A DNA stretch of 64,000 nt, taken from NCBI GenBank assembly GCA_943914555.1, contig CALUCM010000001.1, positions 60,082 through 124,081 on the forward strand, written 5' to 3'. The position numbers were made by a program, and so were the translations under genes. This DNA is from an uncultured Francisella sp. GTDB taxonomy: Bacteria > Pseudomonadota > Gammaproteobacteria > Burkholderiales > Neisseriaceae. The notes under the pieces were generated by a model that searched no databases, was not told the origin of the DNA, and worked only from the letters and a program-made list of their open reading frames with translations. Shown here one piece after another: positions 1 through 8,305 of the stretch (the first letter of the stretch is position 1; each line of letters opens with the position of its first letter).

Positions 1-1718
1 GTTTCATCAATGGTCAATTGCATAGATTCTGTGATTTTATCGGCATATAAAATTGCGGTTCCATGATCATTTCTTGCAGCTCGGCCGATTGTCTGAATAA
101 GACTTTTGTGACTACGTAAAAAACCCTCTTTGTCGGCATCTAAAATAGCTACTAAGGACACTTCTGGAATATCCAGACCCTCACGCAATAAATTAATCCC
201 TATCAAAACATCGATAACACCAAGACGCAAGTCGCGAATAATTTCTACTCGTTCAATAGTATCGATATCACTATGTAAATAACGAACTTTAATACCCAGT
301 TCACTGTAATAATCGGTGATTTGTTCTGCCATTTTTTTAGTCAATGTGGTGACCAGTACTCGTTCATTGCGTTGTGCACGAATTTTAATTTCACCTAATA
401 GATCATCAATTTGTGAGCGAGTTGGACGAATAACCACTTGCGGATCTACCAAACTCGTTGGCCGCACCACTTGTTCAACTACTTGGGAAGCATGATCTGC
501 TTCATATTGCGCAGGGGTAGCAGAAACAAAAATACTTTGCGGCATCAGCGCTTCAAATTCGGTAAATTTTAAAGGACGGTTATCTAGTGCTGAAGGCAGA
601 CGAAAACCGTAATCAACCAAATTTTGTTTGCGCGCTGCATCTCCCTTATACATTCCATTAATTTGTGGGATGGTCACATGACTTTCATCAATAAATAAGA
701 TGCTGTTGGGGCGTAGGTAGTTAAATAAAGTGGGTGGAGGCTCTCCTGCTTGTTTGCCAGTTAAATGCCGAGAATAATTTTCGATTCCTTTACAAAAACC
801 AATTTCATAGAGCATTTCTAAATCAAAATTAGTGCGTTGTTCCAAACGTTGCTCTTCCACTAGTTTATTTTCTTGACGAAAAAATTCTAGTCTGTTTTTT
901 AATTCTACTTTGATTGATTCACAGGCACGCAAAATAATATTTCTAGGAGTGACATAATGATTAGAGGGGAAAATGCTATAGCGGGTGATATGTTGGGTGA
1001 TTTCTCCTGTTAAAGGGTCAAACATTGACATTTGTTCAATAGTATCATCAAAAAAAACCACTCTAATGGCTGATTCAGAGTTCTCGGCTGGGTAGATGTC
1101 AATGATGTCACCACGACGCCTAAAGCTACCGCGTTTGAATTCAAAATCTCCTCGTTCATATTGCATGGTAATCAGTCGAGAAATAATATCAGCCTGCGCT
1201 AAGTGATCATTAACTTTGAGTAATAACATCATATCGCCGTATTCATCTGGATCTCCTATCCCATAAATCGCTGAGACGGTGGCGATGATAATCACATCAT
1301 TGCGCTGCAATAAATTTTTGGTAGCAGAAAGACGCATTTGCTCGATATGATCATTTTTACTGGAATCTTTCTCAATAAAAAGATCGCGTGAAGGAACATA
1401 AGCTTCTGGCTGATAATAATCATAGAAAGATACAAAATATTCCACTGCGTTTTCTGGAAAAAAGTCTCTCATTTCCGCATACAATTGTGCTGCTAAAGTT
1501 TTGTTATGCGCTAGTATCATTGCTGGGCGACCACTTTGGGCGATCACATTGGCCATGGTATAGGTTTTGCCAGACCCAGTGACACCAAGCAAAGTTTGTG
1601 CAGACAAGCCATCATCAAGACCTTTTAATAAACTGGCAATTGCCTGCGGTTGATCTCCAGCTGGTGGATATTCTTGATACAATTTAAAGGGGCTGCCAGG
1701 AGGTTGAATTATTTTCAT
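1..1718 (-). CDS. uvrB: UvrABC excinuclease subunit B, 5' part (cut by window edge)
   Basis: UvrB is the DNA-loading helicase-like subunit of UvrABC nucleotide excision repair. The frame is open from an ATG at 1716-1718 (minus strand) to the window edge, 572 full codons, so about 100 C-terminal residues including the UvrC-binding UVR motif lie outside. Seen: N-terminus MKIIQPPGSPFKLYQEYPPA, Walker A GVTGSGKT at residues 45-52, the beta-hairpin stretch YDYYQPEAYVP used to probe DNA, and helicase motifs DESHVTIPQ, FVSATPA and QTIGRAARN. No good Shine-Dalgarno precedes the ATG and no LexA-like box was noticed upstream. Divergent from fadH. The family identification is secure. Confidence 0.97.
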   Translation of the reverse strand, partial: MKIIQPPGSPFKLYQEYPPAGDQPQAIASLLKGLDDGLSAQTLLGVTGSGKTYTMANVIAQSGRPAMILAHNKTLAAQLYAEMRDFFPENAVEYFVSFYDYYQPEAYVPSRDLFIEKDSSKNDHIEQMRLSATKNLLQRNDVIIIATVSAIYGIGDPDEYGDMMLLLKVNDHLAQADIISRLITMQYERGDFEFKRGSFRRRGDIIDIYPAENSESAIRVVFFDDTIEQMSMFDPLTGEITQHITRYSIFPSNHYVTPRNIILRACESIKVELKNRLEFFRQENKLVEEQRLEQRTNFDLEMLYEIGFCKGIENYSRHLTGKQAGEPPPTLFNYLRPNSILFIDESHVTIPQINGMYKGDAARKQNLVDYGFRLPSALDNRPLKFTEFEALMPQSIFVSATPAQYEADHASQVVEQVVRPTSLVDPQVVIRPTRSQIDDLLGEIKIRAQRNERVLVTTLTKKMAEQITDYYSELGIKVRYLHSDIDTIERVEIIRDLRLGVIDVLIGINLLREGLDIPEVSLVAILDADKEGFLRSHKSLIQTIGRAARNDHGTAILYADKITESMQLTIDE

Positions 1719-1856
1719 TCAGCTTAAAATTCAAATAGTAAAGAGTAATTTAATAATGAGGGTTTATTTTAGCAAACGCAACTCCTCTCTGATAGGCAGA
1801 AATTTTTGCTGCCCGGTTGATCAGTTATAATCTATCTAAAAAATTAAGGAATCACC

Positions 1857-3923
1857 ATGCACACTGCTTATCCACACTTATTTCAGAGCATTACCATTGG
1901 TAAAACCAAATTAGCCAATCGTTTTATTATGGGTTCAATGCATACTGGTTTAGAAGCCCGTTTTAAAAATAGGCATCGTCTGGCTGCTTTTTATCGAGAA
2001 CGAGCAAAGGGAGGTGTAGGGCTTATTATTACAGGAGGTATTTCTCCTTCTCGCACTGGTCTATTGATGTTTGGAGATGCCAAGATGACCAACTATCTGG
2101 ATGTGCTGCATTACCGTCCTTGTATTGATGCAGTTCATGAGGAAGGTGGAAAAATTGTGCTACAACTGTTGCACGCTGGTCGTTACGGCTATACTCCCTT
2201 TAAATTGAGTCCCGATGGCAAAGCTTCACCAATTCAGCCTTTTAAACCAATAAAGCCAGGCAATGCCATGATTCATCATGTGATACGTTGTTTTGGTAAA
2301 GCAGCTAAGTTAGCTAGGTGGGCAGGATTTGATGGTGTTGAGATCATGGGGGGAGAAGGTTATTTTATCAACCAATTTTTATGCCCACATAGCAATGATC
2401 GACATGATCAGTGGGGGGGCAATACGCAAAATAGACAACGCTTTGCTCTTGAAGTGGTAGCTGCTATTCGTCGCGAGGTGCCAGATGATTTTATGGTTAT
2501 TTTTAGACAATCATTGGCTGATTTTGTACCGCAAGGAGAAACTTGGCGAGAAATTGTTCAACTGGCTAAGCAGTTAGAACAATCAGGTGTGGATGCCATT
2601 AGTACGGATATAGGATGGCATGAATCACGGGTACCAACTATTATTACTTCTGTTCCACGGGCGGCTTTTGTTCATTTTACTGAACGTTTGCGAGAGCAAG
2701 TATCTATTCCGTTAATTGCTGCCAATCGTATTAACACCCCTGAAGTAGCAGAAACTATTCTAGCCAGAGGTTTGGTTGATGCGGTTTCTTTGGCCAGACC
2801 TTTGTTATGTGATCCAGAGTTTGTGCTTAAAGCACGGGAAAATCGAGCTGGTGAAATTAACACCTGTATTGCCTGTAACCAAGCGTGCTTGGATCATATT
2901 TTTGTTGGAAAAAAAGTTTCTTGTTTACTTAATCCTCGTGCAGGGCGTGAAACAGAATTACGTCTTACACCAAGCGCTCAGCCCAAGGATGTGGTAGTGG
3001 TGGGCGCAGGGCCAGCTGGCTTATCTGCAGCGATTGCTGCGGCTAAAAAAAAGCATCGTGTGACCATTTATGAAAAAGCAGACTCAATCGGTGGTCAGTT
3101 TGCGTTGGCAGCAAAAATCCCTGGTAAAGAGGAATTTAATGAGGCTTTGCGTTATTTTAAACGTCAATTAGAAATATTACCCATTAATGTACATCTTAAT
3201 GCGCAGGTGAGCGCAGAGCAATTAAAAAAAATGGGCGCTCAAGTGGTCATTTTAGCTAGTGGGGTCAGGCCCAGGCGTCCACAAATTCCTGGGATAGACA
3301 ATGATCGAGTGCTCACTTATGACCAAGTATTAAACAAGCCAAAATCAGTTGGTAAGAAAGTTGCTATTTTGGGTGCGGGAGGCATTGGTTTTGATATGGC
3401 GGAATTTTTAAGTACCCATCAGTCAGCTACTTTACATCTATCACAGTGGGAGAAAGAATGGGGCGTGAGTCGTGAGGAAGATATTCCTGGTTCTTTGGTG
3501 CGGCCTCAGCCAGAAACAGCGACAAGAGAGATCTATATGTTACAGAGAAAATCAGGCAAGCAAGGCAAAACTCTGGGCAAAACCACAGGCTGGGTGCACC
3601 GAGCTTCGGTTAAAGGCAAAGGCATTAAACAGCTTTCAGGAGTGCGTTATCAGTTGATTGATAAGGCGGGATTGCATGTGAGCGTGAGTAGTGCTTCTTC
3701 TAGTAAACCACCGAGTGATAAGCCAGCATCTGAGAAAGAAATATGCTTATCTGTTGACAACATTGTGCTGTGTACTGGTCAGGAATCGGTTGCTGAATTG
3801 CGTGCTCCTTTGGAAGAACTCGGTATCAAAGTATATGTGGTGGGAGGAGCTTTACGTGCGCAGGAGATCGATGCCAAGCGAGCCATTCGCGAGGCAGTGG
3901 AGGCAGCAGATGCTATTGAATGA
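1857..3923 (+). CDS. fadH: NADPH-dependent 2,4-dienoyl-CoA reductase
   Basis: FadH reduces 2,4-dienoyl-CoA during beta-oxidation of unsaturated fatty acids, using FMN, a 4Fe-4S cluster and FAD. At 688 aa it is slightly longer than the E. coli enzyme. Residues 1-330 form the old-yellow-enzyme barrel, with the probable catalytic pair Tyr169 and His255 (motif IGWHESRVPT). Cluster ligands are Cys337, Cys340, Cys344 and Cys356. The FAD motif GAGPAG is at 383-388 and a second nucleotide motif GAGGIG at 506-511. A Ser/Pro-rich insert at about 609-627 looks lineage-specific. A TATAAT at 1826-1831 may be its -10 box, without a convincing -35. A related OYE/FAD oxidoreductase is less likely because both catalytic residues are kept. 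Confidence 0.9.
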   Translation: MHTAYPHLFQSITIGKTKLANRFIMGSMHTGLEARFKNRHRLAAFYRERAKGGVGLIITGGISPSRTGLLMFGDAKMTNYLDVLHYRPCIDAVHEEGGKIVLQLLHAGRYGYTPFKLSPDGKASPIQPFKPIKPGNAMIHHVIRCFGKAAKLARWAGFDGVEIMGGEGYFINQFLCPHSNDRHDQWGGNTQNRQRFALEVVAAIRREVPDDFMVIFRQSLADFVPQGETWREIVQLAKQLEQSGVDAISTDIGWHESRVPTIITSVPRAAFVHFTERLREQVSIPLIAANRINTPEVAETILARGLVDAVSLARPLLCDPEFVLKARENRAGEINTCIACNQACLDHIFVGKKVSCLLNPRAGRETELRLTPSAQPKDVVVVGAGPAGLSAAIAAAKKKHRVTIYEKADSIGGQFALAAKIPGKEEFNEALRYFKRQLEILPINVHLNAQVSAEQLKKMGAQVVILASGVRPRRPQIPGIDNDRVLTYDQVLNKPKSVGKKVAILGAGGIGFDMAEFLSTHQSATLHLSQWEKEWGVSREEDIPGSLVRPQPETATREIYMLQRKSGKQGKTLGKTTGWVHRASVKGKGIKQLSGVRYQLIDKAGLHVSVSSASSSKPPSDKPASEKEICLSVDNIVLCTGQESVAELRAPLEELGIKVYVVGGALRAQEIDAKRAIREAVEAADAIE

Positions 3924-3928
3924 TTAAC

Positions 3929-4030
3929 TTAGCGGCACAAAAAGTCCGCAGTGCTTTGATAAATATCTAAGATATCCAATTTAGGATTCAAGTACTTGTA
4001 GAATAAGTCACATTTTAATCTAATCATGAC
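3929..4030 (-). pseudogene. Remnant of a second sugar-transferase gene (3' end only)
   Basis: Read on the minus strand, this stretch encodes RLKCDLFYKYLNPKLDIL and then a stop. This matches the last 35 or so residues of the intact sugar transferase at 5139-6440 (KLEYDLFYIKHLSLGLDIF). DNA similarity to 5150-5250 is visible by eye over about 90 bases, for example in the shared ctttgataaatat and agaataa strings. Upstream on the minus strand the similarity stops, so only the 3' end survives. It sits directly after the fadH stop. I infer a decayed duplicate or a recombination scar. The 5' boundary is approximate. Confidence 0.65.
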
Positions 4031-4152
4031 CTTATTGAAAAATAAATGCCGGCAGTTTAAAAGGCATCTACATTTAACTACTTACCATGATGTTAATTAC
4101 AACCTATGCAGATTAAGTGCTCTGTAATAGCCGTATGGAGTATATAATTACA

Positions 4153-4332
4153 TCACTTTTTAAAATGATTCAAAATCACCACTGCCAGTAATCCAGAGAA
4201 AAGGCCCCATATCGCGCTAATTAAAAGTATAGAATAATAGTCCCCAGGTCTCACTTTCAAAGATAAAATCGCACCCAATGGGACAGAGGTCATCAATACG
4301 ATGATAATAGGAATTAATAAATTTCTACGCAT
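4153..4332 (-). CDS. Small two-helix membrane protein, copy A
   Basis: This is a 59-aa frame starting MRRNLLIPIIIVLM and ending in VVILNHFKK. It has two hydrophobic segments at about residues 4-24 and 34-54, separated by a polar turn (KVRPGDYY). An AGGT about 8 bases upstream could serve as ribosome binding site. It is clearly paralogous to the 61-aa frame at 4493-4678: both begin MR(R/K), share a P-x-D-(Y/F)-YS turn, then LI-x-AI-x-G-x-F and LLA, and end in lysines. Two diverged copies that both stay open argue for real genes. I do not recognise the family. A small membrane toxin, holin-like protein or exopolysaccharide accessory protein are only guesses. Confidence 0.6.
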   Translation of the reverse strand: MRRNLLIPIIIVLMTSVPLGAILSLKVRPGDYYSILLISAIWGLFSGLLAVVILNHFKK

Positions 4333-4492
4333 AATTTACCTAAAGTTCCAGTCATGTTTAACGGAATAAATAATATAACAGCTATAGTAAAGAGCAGTAA
4401 ATTTTAAGCAAATTGATCTAATACAATAAATAGTCTTGCAGCAAATTTCCAACCGCGAATTTGTAACAGTATAGATTGTTGGTTGATAAAGG

Positions 4493-4678
4493 CTATTTAT
4501 TTTTATCAAAGTACCACAAAGCTATATTTGCTAGTAATACAGCAAAAGAACCAGATATTGCATTAATTAAAAACATAGAGTAAAAATCACGCGGATTACC
4601 CATAATCAAAGATCCAATTAAACTTAATGGGATCATAAATATAATGATAATAGTAAGAAGCAATATGTATTTACGCAT
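4493..4678 (-). CDS. Small two-helix membrane protein, copy B
   Basis: This is a 61-aa frame starting MRKYILLLTIIIIFMIP. The start at 4676-4678 was chosen over an upstream codon at 4702 because it aligns with the start of copy A and has GGA 7 bases upstream. Two hydrophobic helices lie at about residues 4-26 and 34-56, and the tail YFDKNK is charged. It is homologous to copy A along its length, with roughly a quarter to a third identical residues by eye. Its start overlaps the stop of the 60-aa frame at 4671-4853 by 8 bases, which would permit translational coupling if that frame is real. Function unknown. Confidence 0.6.
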   Translation of the reverse strand: MRKYILLLTIIIIFMIPLSLIGSLIMGNPRDFYSMFLINAISGSFAVLLANIALWYFDKNK

Positions 4679-4853
4679 AGCGATCCAATGCAAAATTTGC
4701 AAATAAAAAATTAAATAACTTTAATAGTGTAGGAGAAAGACACATAATAAACTCAACTGTAACAGTACCTGTAATAATGCTATTAGCAAAACCTCTTATA
4801 ATTTCTACAACGGCACCGCCACATCCTGTAAGCGGGTACACTAAAAACAACAT
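4671..4853 (-). CDS. Doubtful 60-aa hydrophobic frame
   Basis: This open frame of 60 aa starts MLFLVYPLTGCGG. An in-frame TAA sits immediately before the ATG, so no upstream start exists. LTGC resembles a lipobox, but the preceding segment is only about ten residues long and has no positive charge, so lipoprotein export is not well supported. The remainder is hydrophobic with some polar residues. No clear Shine-Dalgarno is seen. The main argument for it is the 8-base overlap with the next gene and its minus-strand orientation. It may be a decayed gene end. Confidence 0.25.
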   Translation of the reverse strand: MLFLVYPLTGCGGAVVEIIRGFANSIITGTVTVEFIMCLSPTLLKLFNFLFANFALDRYA

Positions 4854-5138
4854 TTAACTCTTGTAAAGAGAACTCTCTCACCAAGATACTTCGTAAAAAA
4901 CAAGCCACGCAACAATAGCTTTTACTGAGCGGGGTATGGTCGATGTATTATTGCAAAATAAACTACCATATGTAAAGAAAGTAGTCTATCTGTTGAAATA
5001 ACTTATTAGTACTGATCCAGGACCAGTTTCAGGCTGGAGTTTTGCTTTGAAGAACTTGTTATTGCAAAGAAGTATATTTTGTACGCGCAAGACCAGCCGA
5101 GGTGTGCGTGAAGTAGCTAATATTACTGAACAATCGAT
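4854..5138. other. Gene-poor stretch of accessory region
   Basis: I see no convincing gene here. A 21-codon frame at 4937-5002 on the plus strand begins ATGGTCGATG after a GGGG, but it is too short to judge. No repeat, tRNA or terminator is obvious. The stretch separates the sugar transferase stop from the small membrane genes and may be decayed sequence. Confidence 0.4.
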
Positions 5139-6440
5139 TTAACGAGCCCCAAAGCCGGTAAAAATAGTACACAGTGTTTTGATAAATATAAAAATATCCA
5201 GTCCAAGGCTCAAATGCTTGATATAGAATAAATCATATTCTAGTTTCACTGTAGTTTCTTTGGTATTTGCTGCATAGCCTTGTCTGACTTGTGCCAATCC
5301 AGAGATACCTGGTTTTACATGATGACGATAACGGTAATAAGGAATCTCTTTATCAAATTGATCAACAAATATTTTTTGCTCCGGTCTGGGACCAATAAGA
5401 CTCATGTCTCCTTTGAGCACATTAAAAAATTGTGGGAGCTCATCAATTCTTAATTGACGAATAATCTTACCGATGCGAGTAATCCTTATGTCTTGTTTGG
5501 AAGCAAATCGGGCACCTGAATTTTCAGCTTGATGATGCATACTGCGAAATTTATAAATTTTAAACTCCTGTCCTAAATACCCCACACGTTTTTGGGTAAA
5601 AATAGCAGGCCCATGGCTTTCTATACGAATAATCAGCGCAATAATCAAAAAAAGTGGCAATACAATAGGCAAGGCTATGACAATGCACAGTATATCCAAG
5701 ATGCGCTTTAAAATCATATAGGAGTGTGCTTTGGGATTTAAGGCTGTTAAATCATGCTGCTGTAAGGTGTCTAGGCGCAAACGCTCTTCATAATTCTCTA
5801 ACCATTTTTTTGGTGAATACACAGGGATATTGCGAGCCATACTTTGGCGAAATAAAGCCATACGGCAATTTCTAGAGGGAGGGTAATGTTTTAAATCAAT
5901 GATCAAAGCGTCTAACGGATAAGAAGGAAGACCTTCACTATTTGCATGATTAGAAATTATCAAGAAAGGAAATGATGTTAATTTTTGTAAATCTGGTGAG
6001 GCTCTTCCTAGAACATAGGCAGTGCGGCAGCGATTTTTTTTAAGATAACGTTCTATCCAAGAAAAAATGATGGCACATAGCCCGCCCCAAAAAATATAGC
6101 TCACATGAGTAATAGGAACATACACTGCATTAAAATGTAAAAAAAGATGAGTGCGCCAACTATTCCATGTAGCAAGGGCAATTGTTACAAACCACCAGCA
6201 TAGTAATGCATAAATAAAACGTTGCCAGGTTTGGCTGAAAAAATAATAGGGCAAGCCAGTAAGCGCGTAATTAAAAGTAGCGAAAACAAGCATCAATAAA
6301 AGAAACTGTCCCCCGTGATGTGCAATAGGGCCAGCATCTACTGTTAGTAAATTACTGATGATCAAGCACAAGATTAAGCTGATTAATTTTATTAAATAGC
6401 CCAATTGCAAGGGGGGCTTGGTAGAAAGACTAATTTTCAT
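5139..6440 (-). CDS. Undecaprenyl-phosphate sugar phosphotransferase (WcaJ/PssE type)
   Basis: Family members transfer a sugar-1-phosphate from a nucleotide sugar to undecaprenyl phosphate, starting assembly of a surface polysaccharide repeat on the inner membrane. The 433-aa protein has about four to five N-terminal membrane segments (residues 15-130) and a degenerate nucleotide-binding-like middle region. A transmembrane helix at about 246-272 leads into the catalytic domain, with KIYKFRSM near 294-301, then ELPQFFNVLKGDMSLIGPRP and PGISGLAQV. It is the last gene of a minus-strand operon, 61 bases after rfbC. Substrate specificity (glucose, galactose or an amino sugar) cannot be read from the sequence. 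A fragment of a sister gene lies at 3929-4030. Confidence 0.9.
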   Translation of the reverse strand: MKISLSTKPPLQLGYLIKLISLILCLIISNLLTVDAGPIAHHGGQFLLLMLVFATFNYALTGLPYYFFSQTWQRFIYALLCWWFVTIALATWNSWRTHLFLHFNAVYVPITHVSYIFWGGLCAIIFSWIERYLKKNRCRTAYVLGRASPDLQKLTSFPFLIISNHANSEGLPSYPLDALIIDLKHYPPSRNCRMALFRQSMARNIPVYSPKKWLENYEERLRLDTLQQHDLTALNPKAHSYMILKRILDILCIVIALPIVLPLFLIIALIIRIESHGPAIFTQKRVGYLGQEFKIYKFRSMHHQAENSGARFASKQDIRITRIGKIIRQLRIDELPQFFNVLKGDMSLIGPRPEQKIFVDQFDKEIPYYRYRHHVKPGISGLAQVRQGYAANTKETTVKLEYDLFYIKHLSLGLDIFIFIKTLCTIFTGFGAR

Positions 6441-6501
6441 TTGTTTAATTCAAAATTAAAGTGCGTTATTTGTATGAGGGCGCTATAGTAAGAAAGCACC
6501 T

Positions 6502-7044
6502 CTAGTCTGTCCATGTGCCTATGATATCGTGCCAAGAGCATCCCTGCAGGTCTTTTTGCGATAATATCCGCTGATTATCGGGAATAGGCCATTTAATATT
6601 AAGGTCAGGGTCACTATACTGCAAAATAACCTCTTGATTTGGAGCGTATGGTTCATCAACATAATAACGCACCAAGGCTTTTTCTGACAATACCGCATAA
6701 CCGTGAAAAAATCCTTTTGGGATAAAAAATTGTGAGTTTGTTTCACTGGTCAAATAAATCTGTGTTACTTGGCCTTGCTGCGGTGATTTTTTTCTCGCAT
6801 CTACTACCACATCTAATATTTCACCTTCTAGTACCTGTATGATCTTAGCTTGGGTCCAAGGAGATCTTTGGGCATGTAGTCCCCTGATGACACCATAGTT
6901 AGAATAAACTTCATTGATTTGTTGCAAAGTAAATTGAAAGCGTGATTGATAGCTTTGTGCATCAAATAGTATGCTAAATGCGCCGCGATGATCACAATAG
7001 CGGGGGGCAGTAATTAACTGGCAATAATCAATGAATGTCTGCAT
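6502..7044 (-). CDS. rfbC: dTDP-4-dehydrorhamnose 3,5-epimerase
   Basis: RmlC/RfbC epimerises dTDP-4-keto-6-deoxyglucose at C3 and C5 on the way to dTDP-L-rhamnose. This is a cupin of 180 aa, normal length. Seen: GVIRGLHAQR with the probable catalytic His57, VLEGEILDVVVDARKKSP, FFIPKGFFHGYAVL and LNIKWPI. I chose the ATG at 7042-7044 because it gives the usual family N-terminus. An upstream ATG at 7069-7071 would add nine residues, and neither has a good Shine-Dalgarno. The start overlaps the rfbB stop by 17 bases, which suggests coupled translation. No rfbA or rfbD lies in the window. Confidence 0.9.
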   Translation of the reverse strand: MQTFIDYCQLITAPRYCDHRGAFSILFDAQSYQSRFQFTLQQINEVYSNYGVIRGLHAQRSPWTQAKIIQVLEGEILDVVVDARKKSPQQGQVTQIYLTSETNSQFFIPKGFFHGYAVLSEKALVRYYVDEPYAPNQEVILQYSDPDLNIKWPIPDNQRILSQKDLQGCSWHDIIGTWTD

Positions 7045-8044
7045 AGTTAAAATAATTTGGTCGTTCCACATACCAACGCACAGTAGTTGCTAGTGCATGC
7101 TTAAATTCTTCCTGTGGCAGCCAATGGAGTTCTTGGTTAATACGCTTGGCGTTTAAAGCATAACGGCGATCATGTCCAGGGCGATCAGTGACGTGTGTTA
7201 CCAAGGATTCTAGCTGGGTAAGTGAGCTACCCAATATTTTGGCGACTTCTGTACAAATATCTCGCACCACTGATAAATTGGTTTTTTCGCAATGTGCACT
7301 AACGGCATAAGAACGACCAATTTCTCCACATCGAAATATTAATTCCAAGGCCCTAATATGGTCAGTAACACTAAGCCAATCACGTACTTGTAGACCATCT
7401 CCATAGATCGGAATCATCTCTTTTTTCAAAGCCTTAAGTATGGTATGGGGAATCAGTTTTTCAGGATGTTGACGAGGTCCAAAATTATTGCTGCAATAGC
7501 TCATTAGAACGGGTAGACGATAACTATGGTAATAAGCGCGTACCAAATGATCAGCTGCTGCTTTACAGGCTGAATAGGGAGATCTGGGATGATATGTTGC
7601 TTCTTCGTTAACCAGATGAGGAGTTGGAATGTTGCCAAATACTTCATCACTAGAAACATGTAGCAAACGAAAAGGCCCTTGGTGAGTAAGCACATATTGA
7701 CGACATATTTCCAATAGTGCTGCACAGCCTAACACATTATTTTCAACAAAAGAAAGAGGATCAATAATAGAACGGTCTACATGTGTGTGTGCTGCCAGAT
7801 GAAATACACCGCAGATGTGATAGTGCTGAAATACTTCTTCTAAGGTATCTTTATCACGGATATCCCCTTGAATGAAAGTAAAATTTGGATGGTTCATAAT
7901 GTTTTCTAAGTGGCTGAGTCGACCAGCATAGCTTAAAGAATCATAAACCACACAGTGACAATCCGGGTATTGCTGCAGCAAATATTCACTTAAGTGGCTG
8001 CCAATAAAACCTGCTCCCCCAGTGACCAGTAAACTGTGTTTCAT
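7028..8044 (-). CDS. rfbB: dTDP-glucose 4,6-dehydratase
   Basis: RfbB converts dTDP-glucose to dTDP-4-keto-6-deoxyglucose using tightly bound NAD. The 338-aa short-chain dehydrogenase/epimerase fold shows the NAD motif GGAGFIG at residues 9-15, the dehydratase motif SSDEVFG at 131-137 (Asp133 and Glu134 are the expected catalytic acids) and YSACK with Tyr157 and Lys161. RPGHDRRYALN near the C-terminus is typical of nucleotide-sugar binding. Its ATG overlaps the stop of the DUF1289 gene (ATGA), and rfbC follows with overlap, so these genes are probably one transcript. Confidence 0.95.
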   Translation of the reverse strand: MKHSLLVTGGAGFIGSHLSEYLLQQYPDCHCVVYDSLSYAGRLSHLENIMNHPNFTFIQGDIRDKDTLEEVFQHYHICGVFHLAAHTHVDRSIIDPLSFVENNVLGCAALLEICRQYVLTHQGPFRLLHVSSDEVFGNIPTPHLVNEEATYHPRSPYSACKAAADHLVRAYYHSYRLPVLMSYCSNNFGPRQHPEKLIPHTILKALKKEMIPIYGDGLQVRDWLSVTDHIRALELIFRCGEIGRSYAVSAHCEKTNLSVVRDICTEVAKILGSSLTQLESLVTHVTDRPGHDRRYALNAKRINQELHWLPQEEFKHALATTVRWYVERPNYFNYADIH

Positions 8045-8298
8045 GAGAGTAGCTCAAATAGATCAGCTTGTAGAAGATTTTTGTCTGGAGCTGAAGCTGA
8101 GTGAAGAGGATGCATATCTCCTTTTAATTTTCTTTGATAGCATAATCTCAATATGTCATAGCGTTTTGCTGGTGAGTATTGACGCCAGTGCATTCGCTCT
8201 TCACGACTACGATAGCATCCTTTGCAGTAGCCACGTTGGTTGCTTTCGCAGATACCAATACATGGGCTTTTAATTTCAAAAAATTCTAGTTGTTCCAT
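8041..8298 (-). CDS. DUF1289 domain protein
   Basis: This small protein of 85 aa has four cysteines (Cys13, Cys17, Cys25, Cys28) in the DUF1289 pattern CIGIC-x7-CKGC, followed by a conserved W and YSPAKRYDIL. The cysteine spacing suggests a metal or iron-sulfur site, but the biochemical role of the family is not established. The start at 8296-8298 leaves 7 bases after the nucleoside hydrolase stop; an upstream ATG at 8326-8328 would add ten residues and overlap it. The stop overlaps the rfbB start. The C-terminal 30 residues are poorly conserved-looking. Confidence 0.75.
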   Translation of the reverse strand: MEQLEFFEIKSPCIGICESNQRGYCKGCYRSREERMHWRQYSPAKRYDILRLCYQRKLKGDMHPLHSASAPDKNLLQADLFELLS

Positions 8299-8305
8299 TG
8301 TTTTG

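Noticed and set aside
1388..1582. Open frame of 64 codons on the plus strand
   Set aside because: It lies antisense inside uvrB, whose minus-strand frame is conserved over its whole length.
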